Assembly: GCF_019857225.1 (NCBI RefSeq)
Contig: NZ_JAFJSY010000034.1
Coordinates: 62,001 to 126,000 of the forward strand
Length of the DNA stretch: 64,000 nucleotides
Direction: 5' to 3'
Source of the DNA: Streptomyces plumbidurans
GTDB taxonomy: Bacteria; Actinomycetota; Actinomycetes; Streptomycetales; Streptomycetaceae
A program made the position numbers and the translations under genes. The notes under the pieces are model-generated. The model saw only the letters and a program-made list of their open reading frames with translations, searched no databases and was not told the DNA's origin. Of the stretch, positions 1 to 8,699 are shown one piece after another. Positions within the stretch are counted from its first letter, which is position 1. The number at the start of each line of letters is the position of its first letter.

Positions 1-60
1 GGAACTGCGCGACAAGCCCCCACCGGCCCGCAGCCGAACGACAAGCCGGGACAGCACTGA
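1..60 (+). CDS. Possible C-terminal end of an upstream gene (partial)
   Basis: Frame 1 is open from the window edge and stops with a TGA at 58-60, exactly where the stem of the following terminator begins. The 19 visible residues are rich in Pro, Gln and Gly and show no motif, so no function can be given. The only support is the open frame and the stop placed at a bidirectional terminator; it could be non-coding. Confidence 0.3.
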   Translation, partial: GTARQAPTGPQPNDKPGQH

Positions 61-91
61 GGGGCCGCACCTCGAAAGGTGCGGCCCCTCA
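58..91. terminator. Bidirectional rho-independent-type hairpin
   Basis: A perfect 15-bp inverted repeat (TGAGGGGCCGCACCT and its complement) flanks a CGAA tetraloop. It lies 30 bp downstream of the rpsA stop on the minus strand and at the end of the possible plus-strand frame, so it probably terminates both. There is no long T run, as is common in Streptomyces. Confidence 0.8.
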
Positions 92-120
92 GCTATTGGC
101 TAAGCCTCAGCGGCAGCCGT

Positions 121-1626
121 TCAGCTCTGGCCGCCGGCCAGCTTCTCGCGCAGCGCGGCGAGCGCCTCGTCCGAGGCCAGCGCGCCGGAGTTGTCCGCAC
201 CCTCGGAGGAGTACGAACCGCCACCACCGGACGCGGCCGGAGCCGCACCGCTCGCGGCGTCGCCACCCTCGGCAGCGGCGGCAGCGTCGGCCTCGCGGCT
301 CTTGATGACCTGCTGCTGGTGCTGCTCGAAGCGCTGCTGCGCCTCGGCGTACTGGTGCTCCCACGCCTCGCGCTGGGTCTCGTAGCCCTCGAGCCAGTCG
401 TTGGTCTCGGGGTCGAAGCCCTCGGGGTAGATGTAGTTGCCCTGGTCGTCGTAGGACGCGGCCATGCCGTACAGGGTCGGGTCGAACTCGACCGTGGACG
501 GGTCGGCACCGAAGGCCTCGTTGGCCTGCTTCAGCGAGAGGCTGATGCGGCGGCGCTCGAGGTCGATGTCGATGACCTTGACGAAGATCTCGTCGTTGAC
601 CTGGACGACCTGCTCCGGGATCTCCACGTGGCGCTCGGCCAGCTCGGAGATGTGGACCAGACCCTCGATGCCCTCGTCCACGCGGACGAACGCACCGAAC
701 GGAACCAGCTTCGTGACCTTGCCGGGCACGACCTGGCCGATCTGGTGGGTGCGGGCGAACTGCTGCCACGGGTCTTCCTGGGTCGCCTTCAGCGACAGGG
801 AGACACGCTCGCGGTCCATGTCGACGTCGAGGACCTCGACCGTGACCTCCTGGCCGACCTCGACCACCTCGGAGGGGTGGTCGATGTGCTTCCAGGAGAG
901 CTCGGAGACGTGGACCAGACCGTCGACGCCACCCAGGTCCACGAAGGCACCGAAGTTGACGATCGAGGAGACCACGCCGGAGCGGACCTGACCCTTCTGC
1001 AGGGTCGTGAGGAAGGTCTGGCGGACCTCGGACTGGGTCTGCTCCAGCCAGGCACGGCGGGACAGGACCACGTTGTTGCGGTTCTTGTCCAGCTCGATGA
1101 TCTTGGCCTCGAGCTCCTTGCCCACGTAGGGCTGGAGGTCGCGAACGCGGCGCATCTCGACCAGGGAGGCCGGGAGGAAGCCACGGAGGCCGATGTCGAG
1201 GATGAGACCACCCTTGACGACCTCGATGACGGTACCGGTGACGATGCCGTCCTCTTCCTTGATCTTCTCGATGGTGCCCCAGGCACGCTCGTACTGGGCG
1301 CGCTTCTTCGAGAGGATCAGGCGGCCTTCCTTGTCCTCCTTCTGGAGGACCAGGGCCTCGATCTCGTCGCCGACGGCGACGACCTCGTTCGGGTCGACGT
1401 CGTGCTTGATCGAGAGCTCTCGGCTCGGGATGACACCTTCGGTCTTGTAACCGATGTCGAGCAGGACCTCGTCCCGGTCGACCTTCACGATGACGCCGTC
1501 GACGATGTCGCCGTCGTTGAAGTACTTGATCGTCTCGTCGATCGCGGCGAGGAAGGCTTCCTCGTTACCGATGTCGTTGACCGCAACCTGCGGGGTGGTG
1601 GCGGTGGTCTCGGTGCTGCTCGTCAT
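121..1626 (-). CDS. rpsA: 30S ribosomal protein S1
   Basis: RNA-binding ribosomal protein that helps the 30S subunit capture mRNA during initiation. The 501-residue product carries four S1/OB-fold repeats, at roughly residues 36-105, 122-190, 208-278 and 293-365. These are recognisable by VDGVIVKVDRDEVLLDIG, GTVIEVVKGGLILDIG, GVVSSIVNFGAFVDLGG and GKVTKLVPFGAFVRVDEG. Four repeats is the actinobacterial form, against six in E. coli. The last ~100 residues are low-complexity (Ala/Gly/Ser/Gln) and end in ALREKLAGGQS, close to the conserved C-terminus of mycobacterial RpsA. The ATG at 1626 is the only start that precedes a Thr/Ser-rich lead-in. A consensus-like promoter lies about 200 bp upstream, leaving a long 5' leader. 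Confidence 0.98.
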   Translation of the reverse strand: MTSSTETTATTPQVAVNDIGNEEAFLAAIDETIKYFNDGDIVDGVIVKVDRDEVLLDIGYKTEGVIPSRELSIKHDVDPNEVVAVGDEIEALVLQKEDKEGRLILSKKRAQYERAWGTIEKIKEEDGIVTGTVIEVVKGGLILDIGLRGFLPASLVEMRRVRDLQPYVGKELEAKIIELDKNRNNVVLSRRAWLEQTQSEVRQTFLTTLQKGQVRSGVVSSIVNFGAFVDLGGVDGLVHVSELSWKHIDHPSEVVEVGQEVTVEVLDVDMDRERVSLSLKATQEDPWQQFARTHQIGQVVPGKVTKLVPFGAFVRVDEGIEGLVHISELAERHVEIPEQVVQVNDEIFVKVIDIDLERRRISLSLKQANEAFGADPSTVEFDPTLYGMAASYDDQGNYIYPEGFDPETNDWLEGYETQREAWEHQYAEAQQRFEQHQQQVIKSREADAAAAAEGGDAASGAAPAASGGGGSYSSEGADNSGALASDEALAALREKLAGGQS

Positions 1627-1824
1627 GTGGGAAAGGGCTCCGGTACGGACATTGAGTCGTAGGTACTGCTACGCCGGGAGCCCGTATCGCTCTGAAGAAG
1701 CCGGACAGCCAAGGAAGCGCCCCACCGGACAACGGTGACGGCGCCTCGAGAACCGAGGGGACATACAACAGATGCGAGCGCAGCCTGCTACGTCTGAGGT
1801 GCGCAGGCCCGCAGCGCAACTTGT

Positions 1825-1853
1825 AGCATACGGGGGCAGCCGGACAGGGTCAA
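1825..1853 (-). promoter_or_regulatory. Predicted HrdB-type promoter of rpsA
   Basis: On the minus strand TTGACC is followed after exactly 17 bp by TATGCT, close to the -35/-10 consensus of the main vegetative sigma factor. Transcription would start near 1818, giving an rpsA leader of about 190 nt. The rest of the rpsA-methyltransferase gap (1627-2005) shows no other clear signal. Confidence 0.65.
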
Positions 1854-2005
1854 CGCACGAACGCGCACACCCGGGGCGGATCGCCCCATACCCGGCACAA
1901 GAACAGTCTCCGGAGGCCACGCAGGCCTGCGACACCCCTTCTGTGACACCGCCGAACGGGTGGACGCCACCGTGAGGGTGACGGAAGAGTACGACGAGGG
2001 AGCCG

Positions 2006-2818
2006 ATCATCCAAGAGGCCGAAGCGTTCGAACCCGAAGCGACCCGGCGCACGGCGGACGTCGCGGAAAGCGCCCGGGCCAACCGGGGCTGGTGGGACCG
2101 GAACGCCGATGAGTACCAGGTCGAGCACGGCACGTTCCTGGGGGACGACCGTTTCGTGTGGGGTCCCGAGGGCCTCGACGAGGTGGAGGCGGAGCTGCTC
2201 GGCCCGCCGGAGGAGCTGAAGGGCAAGGACGTCCTGGAGATCGGCGCAGGCGCCGCCCAGTGCTCGCGCTGGCTGGCCGGCCAGGGCGCCCGCCCGGTCG
2301 CCCTCGACATCTCGCACCGCCAGCTGCAGCACGCGCTGCGCATCGGCGGGCCTGTCCCCCTTGTATGCGCCGACGCGGGCGCGCTGCCGTTCGCGGACGA
2401 CTCCTTCGACCTGGCCTGCTCGGCGTACGGCGCGCTGCCGTTCGTCGCCGATCCGGTGCTGGTGCTGAAGGAGGTGCACCGGGTGCTGCGCCCGGGCGGC
2501 CGCTTCGTCTTCTCGGTGACCCATCCGATCCGCTGGGCCTTCCCGGACGAGCCCGGACCGGAGGGGCTGAGCGTCTCCGCCTCCTATTTCGACCGCACGC
2601 CGTACGTCGAGCAGGACGACGAGGGCCGCGCGGTCTACGTCGAGCACCACCGGACGATCGGCGACCGGGTGCGCGACGTGGTCGCCGGGGGCTTCCGCCT
2701 CGTCGACCTGGTCGAGCCGGAGTGGCCGGTGTGGAACACCTCGGAGTGGGGCGGCTGGTCGCCGCTGCGCGGGAATCTGATCCCCGGCACGGCGATCTTC
2801 GTGTGCGTACGAGACTGA
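2006..2818 (+). CDS. Class I SAM-dependent methyltransferase, apparently without ATG/GTG/TTG start
   Basis: About 270 residues. The Rossmann methyltransferase core is clear: motif I VLEIGAGAAQCSRWLA, then VALDISHRQLQHAL, an acidic motif II (ADAGALPFADDSFD) and EVHRVLRPGGRFVFSV. The substrate is not predictable. The family's N-terminus (ANRGWWDRNADEY, then GDDRFVWGPEGL) is encoded upstream of the first normal start (GTG 2156), so the gene must begin earlier. The frame is closed by TGA at 1979-1981, and no ATG, GTG or TTG lies between that stop and the conserved segment. The best site is ATC at 2006 (or 2009), 6 nt after GAGG at 1996-1999. Either a rare ATC start is used or a base is changed. 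hrpB begins 4 bp downstream, so the two are probably cotranscribed. Confidence 0.75.
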   Translation: MIQEAEAFEPEATRRTADVAESARANRGWWDRNADEYQVEHGTFLGDDRFVWGPEGLDEVEAELLGPPEELKGKDVLEIGAGAAQCSRWLAGQGARPVALDISHRQLQHALRIGGPVPLVCADAGALPFADDSFDLACSAYGALPFVADPVLVLKEVHRVLRPGGRFVFSVTHPIRWAFPDEPGPEGLSVSASYFDRTPYVEQDDEGRAVYVEHHRTIGDRVRDVVAGGFRLVDLVEPEWPVWNTSEWGGWSPLRGNLIPGTAIFVCVRD

Positions 2819-2822
2819 GCAT

Positions 2823-5294
2823 GTGATCCGCTACGACGCCCTGGACGCGCTGCCCGTACGCGGCGCCCTGCCCGCTCTGGACGAGGCACTGGAGGGGCAC
2901 GGCACGGCCGTGCTGGTGGCGCCTCCCGGCACCGGCAAGACGACGCTGGTGCCGCTGGAGCTGGCCGGGCTGATCGGTGACGGCCCGGCGCGGCGCGTGG
3001 TCGTCGCCGAGCCGCGCCGTATCGCCGCGCGCGCCGCCGCGCGGCGGATGGCGTGGCTGCTCGGCGAGAGGACCGGCGAGAGCGTCGGGTACACCGTGCG
3101 CGGCGAGCGCGTGGTCGGGCGGCACGCGCGCGTGGAGGTCGTCACGACCGGTGTGCTGCTGCAGCGGCTCCAGCGGGACCAGGAGCTGGCGGGCGTCGAC
3201 GTGGTGGTGCTCGACGAGTGCCACGAGCGGCACCTGGACGCCGACACCGCCGCCGCCTTCCTGTGGGACGTGCGCGAGACGCTGCGGCCCGAGCTGCGAC
3301 TGGTGGCCGCCTCCGCGACCACCGACGCCGAGGGCTGGGCGCGGCTGCTGGGCGGCGCGCCGGTGGTCGAGGCGCAGGGCGTCTCCCACCCCGTCGAGGT
3401 GGTGTGGGCGCCTCCGGTGCGTCCCGTACGGCCGCCGCACGGCATGCGCGTGGATCCCGCGCTCCTGTCCCATGTGGCGTCGACGGTGCGGCGGGCACTG
3501 GCCGAGCGGGACGGGGACGTCCTGTGCTTCCTGCCGGGCGTGGGTGAGATCGCGCGGGTGGCCGGGCAGCTGGGGGGCCTCGGAGACGTCGACGTCCTTC
3601 AGGTGCACGGCCGCGCACCGGCGGCCGTGCAGGACGCGGTGCTGGCGCCGAGCGAACGCCGCCGGGTGGTCCTGGCCACCTCGGTCGCGGAGTCCTCGCT
3701 GACGGTTCCGGGGGTGCGGGTGGTCGTCGACTCGGGGCTCGCGCGCGAACCCCGGGTCGACCACGCGCGCGGGCTGAGCGCGCTGACGACGGTGCGGGCC
3801 TCGCAGGCGGCCGGACGGCAGCGGGCGGGGCGGGCCGGGCGTGAGGCGCCGGGGGCGGTGTACCGGTGCTGGGCCGAGGCCGAGGACACCCGGCTGCCGC
3901 GCTTCCCTTCGCCGGAGATCAAGGTGGCCGATCTGACGGCGTTCGCGCTGCAGACGGCGTGCTGGGGCGCGCCCGACGCCTCAGGCCTCGCGCTGCTGGA
4001 TCCGCCGCCCGGTGGTGCGATGGCGGCGGCACGCGGCGTGCTGGCCGCCATCGGGGCGGTGGACTCCGCCGGGCGGGCCACCGAACGGGGAGCGGAGCTT
4101 GCCCGGCTGGGTCTGCATCCGCGGCTCGGGCGGGCGCTGCTGGACACGTCCGGCCGGGGCGCCGAGGTGGTCGCGCTGCTGTCCGAGGAGGCGCCGCGGG
4201 AGTACGGGGACGATCTGGCGACCGCGCTGCGCACGGCCCGGCGAGGCGGTGACGCCTATGCGACGCGGTGGCGGACGGAAGTACGGCGGCTCACGTCGGG
4301 CGAGAAGGGCACGCCGGCGGCGGACGACCGCACCGCGGGGCTCGTCGCCGCCCTCGCCTTCCCGGAGCGCCTCGCGAAGGCCGACGGCGGCTCCTATCTG
4401 ATGGTGTCCGGCACCCGGGCCGAACTCCGTGACGGCAGTCCGCTGCGTGGCGCCCCCTGGATCGCGGTGGCCGTAGCCGACCGTCCCGTCGGCAAGGGGC
4501 ACGCGCGCGTGCAGCTGGCGGCCGTGGTGGACGAGGACATGGCCCGCTCGGCGGCGGCCTCGCTGTACTCCGAGGTCCAGGAGGTCCACTGGGCGGGCGG
4601 GGACGTCGTGGCGCGCCGGGTGGAGCGGCTCGGAGCGATCGAGCTGGCGGCGCGGCCCCTGACGGACGCCGACCCCGGGCTCGTACGCGAGGCGCTGCTG
4701 GAGGGGCTGCGGCAGGAGGGGTTCGGGCTGCTGCGGTGGTCGGCCGACGCCGTCGTACTGCGACAGCGGCTGGCCTTTCTGCGGCTGCATCTCGGCGCGC
4801 CCTGGCCCGACGTGTCCGACGACGCGCTGCACGCGCGCGTGGACGAATGGCTGGAACCCGAGCTGAGCCGGGCCCGGCGGCGCGGCGACCTCGCGCGGAT
4901 CGACGCCGGACAGGCGCTCGGCAGGCTGCTGCCGTGGGCGACCGGGGAGGCGACACGGCTCGACGAGCTGGCTCCGGAGCGCATGGCCGTTCCGAGCGGT
5001 TCCCGGATCCGGATCGACTACGGCAATCCCGAACAGCCCGTGCTCGCCGTGAAGTTGCAGGAGATGTTCGGGCTGCACGAGTCGCCGGCCGTCGCGGGCG
5101 TGCCGCTGCTCGTGCACCTGCTCTCCCCCGCCGGCCGCCCGGCCGCCGTCACCGCCGACCTGGCCTCCTTCTGGAAGGACGGATACAGGGGCGTACGGGC
5201 GGAGCTGCGCGGCCGGTATCCAAAGCATCCGTGGCCCGAGGACCCGGCCACCGCCGAGCCGACGCGGTACACCAACGCGCGGCTCAGGCGCTGA
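2823..5294 (+). CDS. hrpB: ATP-dependent RNA helicase HrpB
   Basis: DEAH-box superfamily 2 helicase of 823 residues, the usual HrpB size. Motifs appear in order: Walker A PPGTGKTT (residue ~36), motif Ia AEPRRIAARAAARRM, the DEAH-type box DECHERH, SAT as ASATTDAEG, and motif VI QAAGRQRAGRAGR. These are followed by the HA2-like region and the long HrpB-specific C-terminal domain ending in TRYTNARLRR. The family is not essential; mRNA processing or ribosome-related roles have been proposed. The start is GTG 2823, just after the methyltransferase stop. It converges on the DUF3068 gene with only 18 bp between them. Confidence 0.95.
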   Translation: MIRYDALDALPVRGALPALDEALEGHGTAVLVAPPGTGKTTLVPLELAGLIGDGPARRVVVAEPRRIAARAAARRMAWLLGERTGESVGYTVRGERVVGRHARVEVVTTGVLLQRLQRDQELAGVDVVVLDECHERHLDADTAAAFLWDVRETLRPELRLVAASATTDAEGWARLLGGAPVVEAQGVSHPVEVVWAPPVRPVRPPHGMRVDPALLSHVASTVRRALAERDGDVLCFLPGVGEIARVAGQLGGLGDVDVLQVHGRAPAAVQDAVLAPSERRRVVLATSVAESSLTVPGVRVVVDSGLAREPRVDHARGLSALTTVRASQAAGRQRAGRAGREAPGAVYRCWAEAEDTRLPRFPSPEIKVADLTAFALQTACWGAPDASGLALLDPPPGGAMAAARGVLAAIGAVDSAGRATERGAELARLGLHPRLGRALLDTSGRGAEVVALLSEEAPREYGDDLATALRTARRGGDAYATRWRTEVRRLTSGEKGTPAADDRTAGLVAALAFPERLAKADGGSYLMVSGTRAELRDGSPLRGAPWIAVAVADRPVGKGHARVQLAAVVDEDMARSAAASLYSEVQEVHWAGGDVVARRVERLGAIELAARPLTDADPGLVREALLEGLRQEGFGLLRWSADAVVLRQRLAFLRLHLGAPWPDVSDDALHARVDEWLEPELSRARRRGDLARIDAGQALGRLLPWATGEATRLDELAPERMAVPSGSRIRIDYGNPEQPVLAVKLQEMFGLHESPAVAGVPLLVHLLSPAGRPAAVTADLASFWKDGYRGVRAELRGRYPKHPWPEDPATAEPTRYTNARLRR

Positions 5295-5312
5295 CGGTTC
5301 GGGCAGCGGCGG

Positions 5313-6305
5313 TCAGGCGCTGACCGGTTCCGGGGCCGCGGACTCGGCCGGTTCCGGGTCGGCCGGGCCGCGGCTGCGGGCCTCCAGCCAGAGGGAGAGG
5401 GCGAGCAGCAGAATGCCGAGGATCAGAAAGCCCCAGGGCAGGTACGACGTCAGCAGCAGGACGAGGGTGCGGTTGGACTTGACCAGGTTCACGGTGTGCT
5501 CGATGTAGTCCTCGCGCATCTTCACGTGCCCCGCGAACGCGGTCACCTTGTCGCGGCCGCCGAGCAGGGTGCCGCCGCGCAGCTCCTCCTTGTGGATCTC
5601 CTCGCCGTAGACGGGCGCTCCGGTGACGGGCTCGACCCAGAACCTGCGGACCGTGGTGTACCAGCGGGTGGTGCCGGTCCTGGCGACGGACTCGGGGGTG
5701 ATGCCCTTGACGGGCATGGTCTTGGGGAAGGGGACTTTGGTCCAGGGGACGGTCTGCTCGAAGTAGTAGACCTTCAGGCCGCGGAAGTTCTGCGTCCCCT
5801 TGTAGTGGATGGGGTTGGTGGTGCGGGTCTGGGCGTCGAAGTACTCGTAGTCCCTCTTCTGCGTCAGGAAGGGCCACTTGAACTCGATGCCGTTCCGCTT
5901 CACCGGGTCGCCGTCGACCATCTCGCCGGTGGCGTGGACCGGGTCCTGGCTGTGCGCGTCGAAGATGTAGCGCTCGGGGATCCGGGAGACCATCTTGCCG
6001 TCGGGGCCCTGGACGTAGGACAGGCCGTCCCAGACGACGACGTCCCGGCCTGCCGTCCTCTCGATCCGCTTCGAGGCCTCCACGTTGCCCTTGAGGGTCT
6101 GCACGATGGTGACCTGTGGGACTTTCCGCGCCTTCATGGTGCCGTAGTCGAGCAGGGTCGCGTCCTTCGCCACCAGCACCATGTCCTGGTACTGGTCGGC
6201 CGGGATCTTGGCCAGCCGCGGGAAGGCGTAGTAGCGCAGCAGCGGGGACAGGGCCGCGAAGAACACGGCGAAGGCGAGCAGGACCAGACTGGCCTTGCGG
6301 CGCAT
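5313..6305 (-). CDS. DUF3068 (PorA-family-like) membrane protein
   Basis: The 330-residue product has a transmembrane helix near each end: LVLLAFAVFFAALSPLL at residues ~6-22 and a second at ~290-312 (WGFLILGILLLALSLWLEA). Between them lies a ~260-residue extracytoplasmic domain with repeated Tyr/Thr/Pro-rich strands (for example RYIFDAHSQDPVHATGEM). This layout is that of DUF3068, annotated in actinobacteria as a porin PorA family protein on weak similarity; the molecular role is unknown. The C-terminal cytoplasmic tail is Pro/Glu/Ala-rich. The SPW_0924-type peptide lies just upstream on the same strand and may share its transcript. Confidence 0.85.
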   Translation of the reverse strand: MRRKASLVLLAFAVFFAALSPLLRYYAFPRLAKIPADQYQDMVLVAKDATLLDYGTMKARKVPQVTIVQTLKGNVEASKRIERTAGRDVVVWDGLSYVQGPDGKMVSRIPERYIFDAHSQDPVHATGEMVDGDPVKRNGIEFKWPFLTQKRDYEYFDAQTRTTNPIHYKGTQNFRGLKVYYFEQTVPWTKVPFPKTMPVKGITPESVARTGTTRWYTTVRRFWVEPVTGAPVYGEEIHKEELRGGTLLGGRDKVTAFAGHVKMREDYIEHTVNLVKSNRTLVLLLTSYLPWGFLILGILLLALSLWLEARSRGPADPEPAESAAPEPVSA

Positions 6306-6330
6306 CTCGGCCTCCCTCCCGGGCGGGCGG

Positions 6331-6465
6331 TCAGGGGTGGGTGGGCACCGTCGTCAGCAGGGGTTTCGGAGAGGTGCTGCCCGACGGCGAACCCATCGCG
6401 GTGATGGTGAGGATCAGGGCGACGGCGACGACGAGACCGGTCGCGGCGGCGATCAGGGCGCGCAT
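6331..6465 (-). CDS. SPW_0924-family small membrane peptide
   Basis: A 44-residue peptide starting MRALIAAATGLVVAVALI, with one hydrophobic helix and a Ser/Pro-rich tail ending LLTTVPTHP. This short sequence type is conserved in Streptomyces as the SPW_0924 family, of unknown function. The ATG at 6465 is chosen because GGGAGG stands just upstream; the longer frame to 6549 has no such support. It precedes the DUF3068 gene on the same strand with 25 bp between, so cotranscription is likely. Confidence 0.75.
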   Translation of the reverse strand: MRALIAAATGLVVAVALILTITAMGSPSGSTSPKPLLTTVPTHP

Positions 6466-6553
6466 GCCTGCCTCCCGGCGGACTGGAACTGATACATCGT
6501 CAGGTCCGGCACCGTAGCAACGGGTGGCCGAGATGAGAACACGTCGCACACGG

Positions 6554-6594
6554 ACGAGGGCGCCCCGCCCGCCGAAGCGGAGGGGCGCCCTCGT
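6554..6594. terminator. Terminator hairpin downstream of the transglycosylase gene
   Basis: ACGAGGGCGCCCC at 6554-6566 is perfectly complementary to 6582-6594 (13-bp stem, 15-nt loop). It sits 10 bp past the transglycosylase stop on the minus strand and upstream of the SPW_0924 peptide. Confidence 0.75.
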
Positions 6595-6604
6595 CGTGGC
6601 GTGC

Positions 6605-8329
6605 CTACGCGGTGGGGCTCGGCGACGTGCTGGGCGACGGGCTCGCCGAGGAATCGGCGGCTGCCACGGTCAGCTGGACGTCGAGGTTCGCGCCACCCGC
6701 CGTGGTGATGCGCAGCAGGAAGGTGCCGGTGGTGTCGTCGGCGTACAGCTTGGGCAGCTTCAGCAGACCCTTGGCGTCCGTCTTGAGGTCCTTCAGGGTG
6801 CGTACGGTCTTGCCGTCCGCGTCCTTGAAGTAGGGGCCCTTGTCGATCTCGCTCGCGTCGAGCTTGGACTTGATGAGGGTGGCGGTGGCCCCGACGCCGT
6901 CCGCGACGGCGCCCCTGTAGGTGGCCTTCACCTCGACCTGGTCGGCGAACTCGCCGCCCGGGGTGCAGGTCAGCGCGGTGTCGCTGGTGCGCACGAGGGT
7001 GTCGGCGGCGCGCTCGGTGACGGTGGCCGCGTAGTCGATGCCCTTGATCGAGCGGTCCACGACGGTGGCGTGAACGGTGAGGTCGCCGGTCTTCTCGCCC
7101 GCCTGCAGGGCGGGGGCGATCGCCACGCCGGTGTCGTTGGTGACGACCGTGGCGACCTTCTCGCCGCCGGTGAAGGTGGTGTCGGTGTCGCCGACGACGG
7201 TGAAGCGGATACGGACCTTGGCGACGGCCTTGCCGGCCTTGGTCACGGCCTTGGCGCCGATCTTCTCCGTGAACGCGTCGCCGGCCATCGCGGTGAGCGG
7301 GCCGGTGCCCGAGTTCGCCAGGTGGTCGACGGTGTCGGTGGGCGTCGGCGTCGGCGAGGAGCTGCCGGGTGCGTCCGGCGTACCCGGAGTGTTCGACGGC
7401 GGCTTGGGGCTCGAACCGTCGTTGCCGTGCGGGGTCTTCGGCGGCTTCGTGCTGGTGGCCGGCTTCGGGCTCGTGCTGCCGCCGGCGTTGCCGTCGCTGC
7501 GGTGCGAGGGGATCGCGCCGGTGCCGTCCGGGATCTCGTGCGTGCCGTTGCGGTAGTACTCCAGCCACGACAGGACGAGGTTCAGATAGTCCTGCGAGTT
7601 GTTGTAGCTGAGGATCGCGCTGTTGAGCCCGGCCTGCTCGGACAAGTCCCGGTCGTCGCGGCACAGGTAGTGGCCGGCGGCGAGGGCGGCGTCGTAGACG
7701 TTGTTGGGGTCCTTGACGCCGTCGTTGTTGCCGTCGCGGCCCGCCCACGCCCAGGTGGAGGGGATGAACTGCATGGGGCCGACGGCCTGGTCGTAGTGGC
7801 TGTTGCCGTCGTACCTGCCGCCGTCGGTGTCCTTGATCAGCGCGAAGCCGTTGCCGTCGAGCTGCGGGCCGAGGATCGGGGAGAGCGTGGTGCCCTCGGC
7901 GTCGACGCGGCCGCCGCGGGCCTGACCGGACTCGACCTTGCCGATCGCGGCGAGCAGTTGCCAGGGCAGATTGCAGCCCGGCTTGGCGGAGCTCAGCTCG
8001 GCCGCGGCCTTCTTGTAGGCGTCGAGCACGGTCGCGGGGATGCCGTCCCCGGCGGCGCCCGGGGTGACGGGGCCGGTGCTCGCGGACGGGGAGGGGCTCG
8101 GGCTGTTGAGCGGCGGAAGGTCCGTGTAGTACGGCGAGTTGCCGGTCGCGCCGCCTTCGCCGGTGGCGGTCGCCTCGGGAGAGGGCTGCGCGTCGGAGGC
8201 GGTCCGTCTGCCGTGGTCGTCGGCAGTGACTCCCGGAGCCTGGGATGCGGACAGGGCCGCCACCGCGGCCGCCGCGACGGCGGCGGTCGCCGCCCCCTTG
8301 CACAGCCTCCTGCCGAATTGCGCCGCCAT
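6605..8329 (-). CDS. Secreted lytic transglycosylase-like protein
   Basis: A 574-residue exported cell-wall enzyme. ATG 8329 is preferred over the upstream in-frame start because GGGAGGGG precedes it and the product then begins with a signal peptide (MAAQFGRRLCKGAATAAVAA, then an Ala-rich core). The catalytic domain spans about residues 90-270. AAIGKVESGQARGG holds the likely catalytic Glu, followed by YDQAVGPMQFIPSTW, DPNNVYDAALAAGHYLC and AILSYNNSQDYLNLVLSW, all typical of bacterial soluble lytic transglycosylases. A ~70-residue Pro/Ser/Lys linker then leads to a large beta-rich C-terminal region with repeats around VRIRFTVVGD and VEVKATYRGA (Ig-like), ending in a Ser/Pro tail. It probably remodels peptidoglycan. 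Confidence 0.88.
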   Translation of the reverse strand: MAAQFGRRLCKGAATAAVAAAAVAALSASQAPGVTADDHGRRTASDAQPSPEATATGEGGATGNSPYYTDLPPLNSPSPSPSASTGPVTPGAAGDGIPATVLDAYKKAAAELSSAKPGCNLPWQLLAAIGKVESGQARGGRVDAEGTTLSPILGPQLDGNGFALIKDTDGGRYDGNSHYDQAVGPMQFIPSTWAWAGRDGNNDGVKDPNNVYDAALAAGHYLCRDDRDLSEQAGLNSAILSYNNSQDYLNLVLSWLEYYRNGTHEIPDGTGAIPSHRSDGNAGGSTSPKPATSTKPPKTPHGNDGSSPKPPSNTPGTPDAPGSSSPTPTPTDTVDHLANSGTGPLTAMAGDAFTEKIGAKAVTKAGKAVAKVRIRFTVVGDTDTTFTGGEKVATVVTNDTGVAIAPALQAGEKTGDLTVHATVVDRSIKGIDYAATVTERAADTLVRTSDTALTCTPGGEFADQVEVKATYRGAVADGVGATATLIKSKLDASEIDKGPYFKDADGKTVRTLKDLKTDAKGLLKLPKLYADDTTGTFLLRITTAGGANLDVQLTVAAADSSASPSPSTSPSPTA

Positions 8330-8699
8330 AGAGTGAACCCCTCCCGTGGACGCGGAAGCGTCCGTCTGTCTCTGTCGCACTGCTTCTGTCGAGCTGCCTC
8401 TGTCGAGCGTGCGTGCTCGCCCCTGTTGTGACGGTCGACCCGGCGATCGGGTTGCGCTCGTACTCCGTCGACTTCTGTCTTTTTTCTTCTTGTTCTTCTC
8501 GCTCTCCTGTTCCACCGTGCGTCCCGGCACGGTGACCCAGGCGACCCTACGGCAACTTCCTTTGCGCGGGGAGTTGTTCGTGCCCGGTTTTCACCGGTTG
8601 GCCATGTGCGGTTGGCCTGCGGGTAAGGCGCGCATACGGGACCGAAGTGATCACCCGGGCAGATTGGCAGGGCGACGGGCGCCGAGTGGCCGGAGCCGG
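8330..8699. other. 370-bp intergenic region upstream of the transglycosylase
   Basis: No gene recognised. Read on the minus strand, 8470-8510 is an almost pure purine tract. This is what creates the Lys/Arg-rich N-terminal extension (KNKKKKDRSRR) of the longer frame, which is better regarded as untranslated leader. The conserved stems expected of a ydaO (c-di-AMP) riboswitch, found before some Streptomyces wall-hydrolase genes, were looked for and not seen. Confidence 0.4.

Noticed and set aside
79..1662. 527-codon plus-strand frame opposite rpsA
   Set aside because: Antisense to rpsA and without recognisable fold.
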